Shown: positions 1 through 12,486 of the stretch, one piece after another
How positions within the stretch are numbered: position 1 is the first letter of the stretch
Layout: each line of letters opens with the position of its first letter
Origin: Echinococcus granulosus
Lineage: Eukaryota > Platyhelminthes > Cestoda > Cyclophyllidea > Taeniidae
Assembly (NCBI RefSeq): GCF_000524195.1
Contig: NW_020170411.1
Span: 401,204-465,203, forward strand
Length of the DNA: 64,000 nucleotides
Direction of reading: 5' to 3'
Position numbers and translations under genes: made by a program
Notes under the pieces: model-generated
The model's input: only the letters and a program-made list of their open reading frames with translations
Databases searched by the model: none
What the model was told of the DNA's origin: nothing

Positions 1-3000
1 CCAAATTTTGGGGTCCGTCTATCACAATTGCACCAGTGCGTGGCAAATCGGGAGAAAGAAGGGAGATTAAGGCCTAGGCAGGTAGGCAGGAAAGGCCCCC
101 AAAAGGTCACTCAGCACAGGACAGATAATGGAAATAAATTTTGTGATAAATTTGAAGAGTAAAAACGGAAAATGCCTGTAAGGTGGGTAAGTGGAGAAAA
201 GAGCTCTGCAGTTCGGTCTTTACTCAACCATGCTAAATGACATGTTTTTGAAAGGGAACCTTGTAGCTTTATTCAATGAATTTGTAATTGGACTAAAATA
301 TCTTCGCCTTTCTTTTATTTTTGCAAAATCCTTATTTTTAGTCTTGACTCGAACAGATTAGTAATCAAGCTTCGATTAAGAGTGTGCTTAAGTCGATTCT
401 TTTATAATTTGTTGCAAATGTTCTACCTCGTTACCACTACTTTCATTTCAAACTTATCAAAAAATTAAGTTACTCTTTAAAATCAATTCAAGCAGTTATT
501 TGCTTAGCTGTTTTCTTTTTTGAAAGTAGCACAACGTCTACAAAAGCTTCCTAACAGATGGCTTTCGATCACCGGTAGAGATGCCGTAAAAGGCGTGGAC
601 AATTTTCCTGGATAAACAGACTCCTAAATGGCACCACCTTAATCCGTAATGTCTAAACCATACCGACTAAAGCAAGGGCCCTAGAAAATCAGTGATTGCC
701 TTTTTATTCGAAATTAAATGGGAACTGTTGTTTACGGTTTCGTTTTGCCCTCTCGGCCAAATATACCAGGGCTCTGGAACTTCACATTTTACTCATAAAA
801 AGTAGCAGCTGATGCGTTTTATCAGTTGCCCTTGGACATGCATTTCTGTAAACTGGGTTCCAATCCTCGTACCATCCCAAAGTTTGCATTGAATAAGCAG
901 GCACCAGGAGGTTAGCGATTCCTTTAATGAAGCACCCAAATTTAGCTAGTTTGTGGGACGACTTGGTCCTACCTAGTGATTCTCATTTTGATTGTGCATA
1001 CTTTGACATGATAATTTATTGCTGTCAAGTTACATTTGAGGACAATTTGTGAGCAATTGACTGAAGAGTCTCAAATTAGCACCATCATTCAAATTACCAG
1101 CAAAGTATTCAAGTGGATGGCCTTGAAAACAATTAGCATGTTCAGATCAATTAATTTTTGGATATTTATATTAATATTTCAATACTGCTGGCAATTTTCT
1201 CTACTGAAGACGAAAGAAGATATAAGATCAGGGTAGAATATGCATTATCGAAGTATGGAAGATCTAGAAGAACCATAGGACATGCTAGCAAAACCAAAAT
1301 GAGGAGTTAAACGACTAATCAAAGTGTTACATAACCGCTCTTTCCTTTGATCGTCGTCCTCGAGTCGGTGCTGTAAGAAAACACCCACGAGCCAACCTTG
1401 CCAGTCACCGAATTCGCGTGCAATTGGCAAATTTACTGGACCTGGGGTTTTGCCCCCTTAGAAACTGTATTGGGGGAAAGGGGGAATGTGCTGACCATCT
1501 CATACGCCCACCGGCTATTCGTAAGAACAGTAGTGTGCCTTCAGTTGTCAATAGCATTCCTGCAAAAATGGGATTGAATTTTTTGTCGAAAGTAGACGCC
1601 ATCTTCAACTTTTATGTTAGGTATCGTTGCAGAATATGTCTTTCTTCCTTCATGTTAATGTTCTGCATTCATTAGTATAAGGCATTTGTCCTTCAGGATC
1701 GAGTTTACTTTCCGTTGGCACCAATGTGGCGACCCGAGGTTTCCCTGAAGACGAAAGATGTCATAATACCGGGGCGGGAATTGTATTGTCGATATACAGA
1801 ATGACTGGAGGGTTGCTGGCATGCCGCCCGGCTGAAGTACAAGGGCGGAGCCTTAAACTCTCGTAAAGCGAAAACGAAGAGTTAAAAAAAGTAGTCAAAG
1901 TATCAAATTACCAAACCTGACACCTTTTTCTCTGAAAAAGATTTTAATGTGTTGAGTTCGAGTTAGTAGTGAGTGCTTGGAATCTGACACCAAAACCAGG
2001 TCGACAACACACGGCTGTCTTGATTGTTAGTCGAAATTGAGACGCAACAGAAATGCACGCTGTAAATTCACAAAAATAGACCCAAGAACCCGATTACATA
2101 TCCTTCCGGTCTGTGAAATGGAAAGTCTTACCTCAGTAATTAGATGGACAAATCAAATTGAGTTCTTTATTCAGCTGGGAGTTTGCACACAAATGTAGAG
2201 CAGGACCCCTAGTGCTCTACAATGCGACTTCACATGATGGTTGTTTAGCAAGAAACGATGCTATATTTGCGTTAATGTCTTATTTACGTTCGTGTCTTGC
2301 CATTGACTAACAACTCTGTTGACTGAATACACTCGCCCTTCTACAAATTTGATATGTACCAGCTCTTCGTTAGCAAACTACATTGTTAAGACAAAACCTT
2401 CATCATTATTTCTAGGAACGCTTATCTAAGTGTGGTTTGTTTCCCATTTCTTTTATAAAATTTTCTTCTGACTTACTGTGTGATTTATAGTCATTAACAA
2501 TTCTTGGAAAATGGCAATGTTCAAAGTTGTATCTGTGAGCAATTGTATCCACCTGGTCTCTGTGGTCTCGTTACGCTAATAAAGGAACATATCAATAATA
2601 CAGTTTCTCTTTATCGTTTTCCAAGGCGAATTTTTATGCCCAAGCCTTTGACAACGTGTCCGATTGCACACAGCCGCAGTTGGAAACTTTAATAGGCAGC
2701 GTCTAGATGCTAGAAGCCCTAATAGCCCATTTAAGCCGAGCATTAAAATACAGTATCACTGGCAAAAAAGTGCGTTCTTATCAAGTTTAAGAGGCTGTGG
2801 TGAGATTGAGACCTGTAAGTCACTTCTGTGCTGATTAGACGTGTTGACAAAGTGACTAGCTCATTATTTGAATCTGGTAATATACAAAGTCCCTTTCTGG
2901 CAGAGGATATAAAAAGTCCTTACAAAATTATCACTTGACAATGCGTTTTAAAAGTAAATTGCCTGTGAAGTGGGACATTTAGTGAGTAATTGAAGTCTGT

Positions 3001-6000
3001 TTATGCTCTGTGGTCGAGTCGATTCGACATGTCTTGGGAGGCATTGTTTGAGTCAGCGATGACTAGGCTCGCTCCCTAATAAGACGAGTTGCCACTAGAC
3101 CTGCAAAATAAACACCTGTAAATCAAATGTAATAGCTGGAAATTCGGTCAGATATGAATTTTTTGCTATTCATAACGAACTCTGATATCAAATTTAGCAT
3201 GTTAGCAAGACGTCTACTGGTACTGCCAAAAAACAGTTTGTTTATTTACCATCGAGACACCGCCCCCTAATGCGTACTTTAATTCGGCAGGAAGCATACA
3301 AGTATTTACTCTCCACTGATATACGGATATCTCTATCCAGCAAAATTTGTGTCTTTCACGTCTAAATTTCCATTTCCACCGTAAAGTAGGACCTTTGGCA
3401 GTGAAGCATGAATAAAATGATGCAATTAAAAATCTGCATACCCTTGCACATATCTCTAAGGAGAGTCTGTTTCAAGCTAGCTTGGAGAAGCCTATAATTA
3501 GGATGAATATTAAAAGTGATATTTTTCCCGGATGACATTTTTAGGGCTTTTGATTAGAGTTTAACGAGAGATCCTCTCAGGGAATATATCTCTTATTCCC
3601 CTTTGCCATAAGGGACCAGAGGATGGAATATTCAGTTTGATGTATCATTTTGGCATGCATACACAAAATTAAGAATGGTTCTTTGACCACACAGAGGTTG
3701 CCATGCGCATGTGCAATTAATTAAACACAAGTGAGTGGAGCTTAATTACTGTTGCAGTATCGCTAACTGCTTGGAAATTCATCCAGGGATAGACTTTTGA
3801 GCCGTTGGTAAGCAGCCATGAACGTAGTAGAGTAGGGTGGATTATGAGCAACCTTCGAGTACTCCGACTTTACAGTTCCAGCGCGCAAATTTCTGTGCGA
3901 ATTTATTTTTGCTTGCATAGATAAAGTTTTCCCATCAAACAGAAACAGTGAATAAAGTCTAAATTTTGTAGTATTCACCGATACAATGAGTAAAAGAAGA
4001 CTTCGTCTGCCGATATTTCCCTATTGTGAAGTCAGATTCCCCTAGATTAACATTTGTTACTTGTCGTCTATAAGGAGGAGTAAAGAATGTGCCAGATGTT
4101 CCTTCTACTGGAACTTAAAATAATAACCGGACAATTACGGCCAGGAAGGCTGATGGTTGTGATTTAAAGCAGGTAGCTAGACTTTGCAAGTTTCCTGCAA
4201 TATGATGGCTAGGTGATCGGTTGTAGTCTCTAATCAAAACTGCATTTACAATTGCAGTTTGATAGACATCATTGGGACCTAATTTAAATGTTTTCTTATT
4301 TTGTCCACATCATTTTTCATCTAATATTCTGATAGCCAAATCGATAAAAAGCCATTATATTGTGCCTTCACCGCTTTTGAACTTGTTCTAATTAGGTCTG
4401 TTTCACGGATAATTCGAAACCCTTGACATAATTGTATCCTACCTTACCTGACAATCAAATTTCATATAAATCATGGTTTAGCTTCGGATGTGATCATAAT
4501 ATGAATTCCAAGGTGGTATTACAGTAGATTTGTCTACACCACCTCCTAAGCAGCACAAACCACTTCATTCGCACATTTCCAAGACCTATAAGTCAAGTTA
4601 AACCCTCCAAGAGGAAACCCTAGTTGTTTTAAAAACTTTAAAATGTACCCACCCATCTGTCCAAAATTGGCGCTACTTACCTACCAAAATGCTTTTCCTA
4701 GGTTTTTTTGATCAGCGCAAAAGTTGGTTTTTTAAGAGAAGGCCGAAATATAAGAAACTACCTTAACTCCTTTAAACCCTTGCATGAAATAATACGTGTT
4801 TGGTTATGCAACGTCACGTTACCTTGCAGCATTGCCCTTTTATACAAAATCAAAAACAAAATACGACCTACTTTCCCCATCGCTATCATCATAAAGAAAT
4901 TTCAGTACTGATTGAAAGATCCCACTAATAGGGCATCAAAGCTACCACATTCTTAATGGGAGCGGCGTAATTCTAGTGTACTTGCAAAGAAAATATGGCT
5001 TGTGTGGCTGCTCCTTCGAAGGGGTGAGGGAAGAGTAAGAACCTTTTATGGAACCGAGGTCCTCGATGAGCTTATACAAGTTAATCCCAATTTATAGGAA
5101 TGAGAGGCAGGCGTCTGGCAACTAGAGCAGACCCCAAAGACGATAGCGGTCTTCTGTCCTCTCGCCTTGTTCATTCATCCTTTCGTTCGGTCCCACAGTT
5201 GCGCGAGGCTCACACACGAAGACAGACCAGTGGGTAAGTGGACACGGTCCCAAATAAGTTCACGGAACAGGGGCAACGATGTCGGGGGTAAACAGGAAAC
5301 GGTCATGTAGGTCTCTTCCGGGTTCCAGCGGGCAGAAGTGAAATAACAATTGAAAAGTCGTAACAGTGTGCTCGATTTTAATTCAGTACAATATTTTAGT
5401 ACTACATATACACAGCAACAAGTATTCCCGAAGACGGGAGTTAAAATTTCATGTGTATTTTGTGTCTCTGCAAGGCGCCAATGCGTTGAATAATGTATTT
5501 GGGTGGGTCCACTAGATTTCCATTCTATTCCTATTATTCGCCTTTTAATACAGTATTTGTGAGCGGATTCTTTTAAAGCATTATTTTGCTTAAGCATCAC
5601 TTTATGAGTTCGATTGTGCACTGCGCAAACGAGAGCCCACTTAGATTGCCGTTAAGTAATGTCTAGAAGCAGCCGCCTCCTCAAATGAAAACTTTACAGT
5701 AGTCTGATTTATGAGTGTGGCGTGGTCCATCTAATCGCAGTAGATGTGGAAAACCCCGTGACAAACGCCCTGTGCTACTTGATTGACGTGATTGTTTTAA
5801 AAGGCCTTTGCTAGGTAGGAGAACTGGAAAAAAAAACATCTGATAGGAATTTCGCTTTTTTACATCAATTATTAATGTACCTCCTCAGTGAGCTTTGTAA
5901 TTCCGTGATTTGGTAAGTATCTATTAATTCACCTCATATTTTACCTCCAAGCATTCTTATTAATTGCCTTCTCTTCATACCACAGGAAACTTCCAGATAA

Positions 6001-9000
6001 GTAGATTTTGAAAATGAGGAACCAGCAAGACCTAATATTTCGGTTGAACTAAAATCTATTTTGATACCTTGCACCAGTTACGGGTTACTACACAATTAGA
6101 GAATCGCATAAAAACACTTAATTTTTATTGAATAATGTTTTAATGGCCATTTTATCTGCCAGAATACACTACCAGCCCACAGAGTACCGTTAGCAGGGTT
6201 TTAATCACTTTTATGCGCCCGCCATGACCTGAGACACTACGCAGCACTCAAAAATGAATGATGCTAGGGCTGTAAACTGTTTGACAATCAATTGGATTTT
6301 GTCTAATTCAACATGACACCGAAAATCCCGACGAAATGCAAACTATTTTGCACTTTCTCTCGTTATCAAGTTCCTTCTCGTAATTCCTTCTCCAATCGGC
6401 TTAAAATTATTTACCTCTTAGGTAGTCAATTACCCCACAAAAGTGTAAGGATTTCAATACCAAATAACAAGAATTTGTTTCTTTATGGCTGCTAAAGTAT
6501 GTTAGCCTTAAATTGATTGGTGATCTAACAAAGGCTCACGGTTGTCTCCGACTCGGCTGTAATGCTGTCATCGGTAGACCTAAATCAAACACATGCAAAT
6601 TTTGTGTGCACCGAGGTGCGCAGCCATACGTAGTCGCTGTGTTTTAACCCCATTCTTGGGGGTATTTCACCGACATCCACTTACCAAAATCGAAAACATG
6701 GGCTTTAAAATATGTGCCAGTCATCGTCGAATAATTTGTTCTTTAAAAAAAGTTGGAAAAAGAATTAGCTCTGACAAAAACGCATCCGTTATTTAGTCAC
6801 TAATACCCATACTTAGGTGGAATAGGGGTATAGGACAAAATTAGACCCATCTTTGTGCAAATTTATTCACTTTTTAATGCAACTCAAGGGTATTATCGAA
6901 GAACTAAAATATGTTATTGCGGTGGACATCCTGAAAATCACACTCGTTAAATGTGTATATTCTAGCATGAAAGGAAGGCGAAGTAATATAGGTAGTTATA
7001 GTTAAACTTGATAATACTTATATTCAGATTCCAAACTGGTGTTGACAATTGGTTGCTGGACATTCTTCCCCAATAATTATTTGGGGAATAATTTATATGC
7101 AACAATACCAACAAAACAAACTACGGTGAGTTTGCTGATACACCTCGACCAAAACATTATGCACTCAGACGACAAGGCAGCAGAAATTGCGTTAGTGATT
7201 GAGAGTTGCCACCACTACTGACCTTGGGCCTCCTGCTTTTAAGTATGGGCATCTCACCATCCAGTATCTGCTCTTTGTGGAATCTTCAGAATATGCAGAA
7301 CCACATTACTGCAATCAATGACCAGTACTTTAGGCAAGTAATGGTCTGTTTAACTAGACACGACATTGCAAGTTAATACTCTTTCTAGGTATAGATTTAT
7401 GAGAGTAAGTTGAACGCAAAAGGCACACAAAATGACCCTGTGTGTTTGGTCTCGGTCGGAAATCTACCTTTATATCCTAGACTACACAACTTTAATAGGA
7501 TATTTGAGCGAGAAACCTTGAACTAATCTATTTTTCATTGCTTTGTTTGCCTTTCATCTTATCGAACTTGCAATTCTTGTATTTGGACAAGTGCTTTCAA
7601 CGTTCGGTTCTATTAAACCGAATAGACCCATGAACTCATTCTCAGTAGTCACCCATGAACAGTGAACACCAAAGCGACTCCATACGCTCGAAAATCCCAC
7701 TGGGTTGGCTCTGATGTGATGACATGCTAGAAGCACAAAATTTCAGCGTGGTCATATTTGAGCGGAAACCAGTATTAATCTGATATAGGAATATCAAGTT
7801 CGTAACACCCGGGTTAGTTCTAGCAAGATGTCTTTTATGTTTAGCAACTTTCCTATTAATTTTCCAAATATATTTACATGACATCCATAATAAGAGATTT
7901 TAGGGTCCAAAAGCCTTTAATTGGCCGCTCTGTAAGAAGAGCGCACACTAGCAATAAGAACACTTCGTTAAATAACTACGCAGTTCTACCGTGCATTTAA
8001 TGCCATATACTTTGTGCTTGAAGCAAGACAAAACGCGCTCCGACGGGATGACGATGAATTGGAAATGAAAGGAAGCATGCTTTCACTACCACGCCCATAG
8101 CGTCTGCAGACAAACGGCTGCTTGTTTATTGGTCAGTTGCAGCTGTGGTTCTGTACAGTTATTGGACAAGCCACTTATGAGTACCAGCCAATAGTGAAGG
8201 CACATGACTGTCTGCCAATTAACTGTCTCCAATGAGGCCAAGCATGTGTGGAGGTCCTGACACGATCTCATTCCGTCACATGCAAGCCCCCGATTCGGGT
8301 TCGGGTTCCCCTTCACGCCTTCTTGGATCAGGGATCTATTGCTGATCAGGGATACTATCTTCTTCCCAAACGGGTAAGATGCTTCAACCATATATTTAAC
8401 ATTTTTCTCACCGCCAACACGTGCTCGTTAGATTAAAATTGAGCAAAACTGGAGTGGCAGCTTAGATAATCTTGGGCAAATTTCATCCTAAACATTTGTC
8501 TTTCTCAGTGGCGGTTAAATATTCAGTCGACTCCCTCACATTAGACTTGGGTTATTTGTTTAGCAATGCGGTCATACAAGCAGGTGGATTGGCTTATTTC
8601 CCGGTTTTACTTATAGCCATTTCACTAACTACTGGAGCGACAATGTGTGCACGTGGGTCCACAACTACCTGTGGTCAATTATGGAAGATTGTTGCTTCAG
8701 CTTCTCTGTTTTTGATTCTCTTTCCTGCTGCATAAAAGTTTAACAACACTAGCAGTGTTCCCCATCTTTCCGTCTGTAAAGTGTGTGACTCATGTGACTT
8801 ACTTCGTTGTTTCGAGTTTCCGTGCACTTTAGTCTGCATTTCCTTCCCCTCATTTTAATTAGTGATTCCCTTCTAGGAAGTATTCGTGGTACTCCTCGGC
8901 TTGTCTCTATGCTTGTTGAAGTTGCTATCCGCCTGAGCCTTATAAACATTTCCCTGCCTGTCATGTAATACATGAGATTTGCTTGAGACGTAGAGGGATT

Positions 9001-12000
9001 TTTCCACAGAATTTCTGGTTTGTGGAGACATTCTAATCTTAAAGGGAAAATGCGCACCGCAATATATTCCACGCACTGTGTGCACCTTTGTATTCGAGAC
9101 GAAGACCGTCGTTCCCTAGCAAGACTTGATTAGCTTCAATTAATTTGGTTTAACCTAAAATGACTTGATTAAATTTAATTTGTTGGGCGTTTAGGATTTT
9201 ACTGAGGTGCCACGTTTATGGCTTCTGGGGTCGGTTTTTAGGGGGAATTAGCAATTCTGTTTCGCACTCTTTGACCTCGGTTTTTTGATAAAGCTGTTAA
9301 GGTAATTAATCCTGCGGCTATCGCGTTTAACTGGATCCATGGAAGGTGTGACACTCTTGAGTACACGCAGAAATTAACCACTAATTGGAGTATCTCCTCC
9401 CTTGCTCTTCTCGCTTCTGCACGTTAACCACACCACTTTATTATGCTCACGGTGATCAATTCAGTTGTAAACCAAGGAACATCAAAATGCTTTCCCTATT
9501 GCTGTGCTATTATTCTTCCTAGTGGTTCACTTGCGCGCGTAGGTGGTGTCTATCTGAACTCTACCGATTTTTCTGACAACACTTTTAAACGCCATTGTGC
9601 GTAGCTTTGTTTCTTCCAAATCGAATTGGCCGCGAAAGGTCATAAGTAAGCAATTTTCCTCGCTGATAACTGGTGCACTTACAAACTCTTGATTATGCGA
9701 TTTCATTCATCAGGTATCTGAACTGGCTGAAAAGACTGTTGGAATTGGGATAAAGTACAATCCTGTACCGTAAGTTTAGTTCTAACAGTCTGCAAGCATC
9801 GATTTGATGGTCTCGCATTGCTTATGCTCCGCTGTAGCGTGGATTTTGCTGTCAATGAGTGGAGAGAACTCTCTAGTTTGAGCACAAGCTTTTTTTGCAA
9901 ATGCCACTGCCGTTATGTGTAGCATCAAATGTTCTCTGCCGAAAACGCACTTTCTCTTATGCATTTTTTCACCACCAGCAAATTTTTAGGTTTTATTAGT
10001 AGCGTCTTCTTTCGCCACATTAAGTGACTGAACCAATTGGATATTAAAACTGCGCATGCCATACATTGGTACGTTAGCCAATAGTAAATAGGCGGTCCAA
10101 GTGATTGAACTGTGATTATCCATCCACCCGAAATCCTCAGTTGAAGCTCGTTTATGACTTAGCTGGATTTACGAGGGCCTGTGGTGGAGGCTGGCGTGTG
10201 TGCGCAAAAGTCAACGCAATGTGGGGCTTAGATACCAGGCCGTCCGCCCCTTCGCTTGCAGCGGGACATTTGCGCAGCTGTTTCCACTCTTTGTTAAGGT
10301 GTCTTTTTTTTTTCTCTTCTTCTCCCCATCAATCCATTCCTCCCCTTCCTTTCCCTCATCTAGAGGGGAAGAAAAGGAAAAAAATCGTGGGACTTTTGAA
10401 AAAGTGCTGAGACAAACAAGGACTCAAGGGTAAGAGAGGAAGCGGAGCAGATGGGGATCATCCACCTTACCCAGTCTAACAAGTTTGCCGTACTTCGGTG
10501 ACAATAAAAGGTTGGCATAGCTTAGGTACGAGGGTAGCTAAAAAACGTGGTTACTAAAAGTTAAGCGCATGTCGTGAATACCGCTTTCTGCCCCTTTTTT
10601 TTCTCCCCAAACGTCATAAAACTATTGTGCTTTCTTCCTCACGTACTACCCTTATTTACCTTTATGCTATTTCTGCTCGTTCTCGCTCACAGAAGCCTAG
10701 AGCAGGCGATTCAGTGGTCAGTGTTCTCAATACTGTTTCTTCATCGGAAGGTAGAATTCACCGTCCTAAATCAGGTAACTGGAGCAATTTGTGTTTGTTC
10801 GGCTCCCAGACGGACTGGTGTGGTGTGGTCAGTAGTCGGTTTCTAAAACCGGACTGTTTAGTCACGAGATAGGACAAAGGGAGGTCGAGGATGGGAGAGG
10901 GTGGTGAGGTGTACCACCGAAACGCCAGAGCGGAGCTGAGCCGGTCCATGTGCGCGAATGCTCGCACAAAATCGCACGGGGATCTGATGCGCAGATGGGG
11001 TTTTGTTTACTACGTCTACTTTTGTGACAAACTAATCGAAGTTGGAAGGCCCGGTGATTAACGAGCGCGCTTTCAATGGTCAGAGGGGTAGCGGAGACTC
11101 TCATGGGCCGCCGATTCGTGGCAATGCTTCGGTTCAATGCATAGTACCCCAAAATGTACACTTTCACCTTTTCGACCGGTGTTCTCTCAGTGTGCCTCTG
11201 GTCTTCCTTACAAGCAATTGTTTGCCTAAGGTTTGTCATTTAAAACAATCCATTTAAAAGAAATTGTTGTCATTTGTCACCCTCTAATGGTCATTAATCT
11301 CCGTAAATACAGCACCCAACCTTTAATGTACAACTAGCCAACCGCGGCGAGACCGTTAGAAATTCTCATTAGAATAGACGACTTTTACGGCTTCGCTAAT
11401 GGGAATCCGTTAAATTTGCCTTTATAATCTGCTGTATAGCAGCTGCCCTCTCTTTGTCATTCCCCGTTCTCGACCGCTTTCTAATTAATCAATTTTAAAG
11501 TTTGTACCCTCCTCTCGCATACCTGCAAATGCGCGTATTTTCTTCTAATCCGGTAGAAGTGGCTGTCTGGACTAACTTATCAAAAACGTCAGTGGATAAT
11601 TGCTCTAAAATTGGTGGTAGTTGTTTTGGTAACTCAATAATTGTTAATGCACGGTAGTCCTCATTTATGGTCATTTCGTGAGGCTGAGGTTGATACCTAG
11701 TCCAGTACTGTGTATTATGGTTTCTTGTGAGCTTCGACAGTCACATCACTCGCAAACGGGGTCTATCGTCTTTCGTGCAGCCTTAACAGGGATGTTGAAC
11801 ATTTAATTCTTGATCATCTTAGTTGATGCAAGGTCCCCGAGAAGCGAAATGTCACTGGAAAAGGGTAAATTGACCCCATGGACGAGGAACGGGTGGCAGA
11901 AAGCAGATAATTGATTAAATGGGTCCCTAATGTGTGATGCTCATACTTCGTTTGTGCGCAAGGGTGAAGTGACGTGAGTTTATGCATGTCGACACGTGTC

Positions 12001-12366
12001 CCGGTGATCCTACTTCCATCACTTCACGCTGCTCCTTACCCGTTTCATCTAGAGGGTGGCGTTTACTCAGTAGGGCAAATTCGTGTCGGGAGAAGCCGGG
12101 TCGATGAGACCGGGATGCAGGGTCAAATGGCCATTTACGCGTATAATTCCCCGGCCGGGGTGGGTTCCAAATCCCAAATCGATGAGTGGGGGGTGGGGAG
12201 TGGGGAGGTGTAAGAGGGAAGGCAGGTGTCACTGGTACCTCTTTTTGAAGTGGTAGATGTCCACGCGTGCGCGGTTACGTGTACGTCTGTACCTCCGCCG
12301 CTGCAACTAGGTGTACGTAGGTGTGGCTGCGTGCACAGTTCCACCGGAGGTGTGGATATTCTCGTG
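1..12366. other. gene-free stretch left of assembly gap
   Basis: No reading frame here resembles a known protein. The longest open frame is 148 codons on the minus strand at 5175-5621, and it has no recognisable domain, signal peptide or splice context. Sequence is mostly AT-rich with GC-richer patches near 10200-11250 and 11950-12366. Small palindromes occur, for example at 7066-7088. No tRNA, rRNA or transposase signature was seen by eye. It may hold distal regulatory DNA or 5' untranslated exons of the downstream receptor kinase gene, but nothing in the sequence shows this. Confidence 0.6.
7066..7088. repeat. short perfect inverted repeat
   Basis: TTCCCCAA is followed by a 7-nt AT spacer and TTGGGGAA, a perfect 8-bp stem. 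It lies in non-coding DNA with no neighbouring gene. It could be chance or the remnant of a small element; no function is assigned. Confidence 0.5.
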
Positions 12367-12466
12367 NNNNNNNNNNNNNNNNNNNNNNNNNNNNNNNNNN
12401 NNNNNNNNNNNNNNNNNNNNNNNNNNNNNNNNNNNNNNNNNNNNNNNNNNNNNNNNNNNNNNNNNN
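12367..12466. other. assembly gap (100 N)
   Basis: Exactly 100 N characters, the conventional length for a gap of unknown size. The right flank begins with an uninterrupted TG dinucleotide run, so the assembly most likely broke inside a microsatellite. Frames translated across the gap are meaningless. Confidence 0.99.
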
Positions 12467-12486
12467 TGTGTGTGTGTGTGTGTGTG
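12467..12486. repeat. TG dinucleotide microsatellite abutting the gap
   Basis: Ten TG units directly follow the N run. The true array length is unknown because the gap hides its left part. The 200 bp to the left are also rich in GTG and CGTG steps. Confidence 0.9.

Noticed and set aside
5175..5621. 148-codon minus-strand open frame
   Set aside because: It is the longest frame in the left 20 kb but shows no domain, biased composition or splice context; a frame this long is expected occasionally by chance in 64 kb read six ways.
8316..8352. Direct repeat GATCAGGGAT spaced about 20 bp
   Set aside because: Only ten bases, two copies, no further units; too short to call a repeat array.
8472..8735. 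87-codon plus-strand frame with hydrophobic stretches
   Set aside because: Begins at a TTG, not an ATG, and resembles no family; hydrophobicity follows from T-rich DNA.
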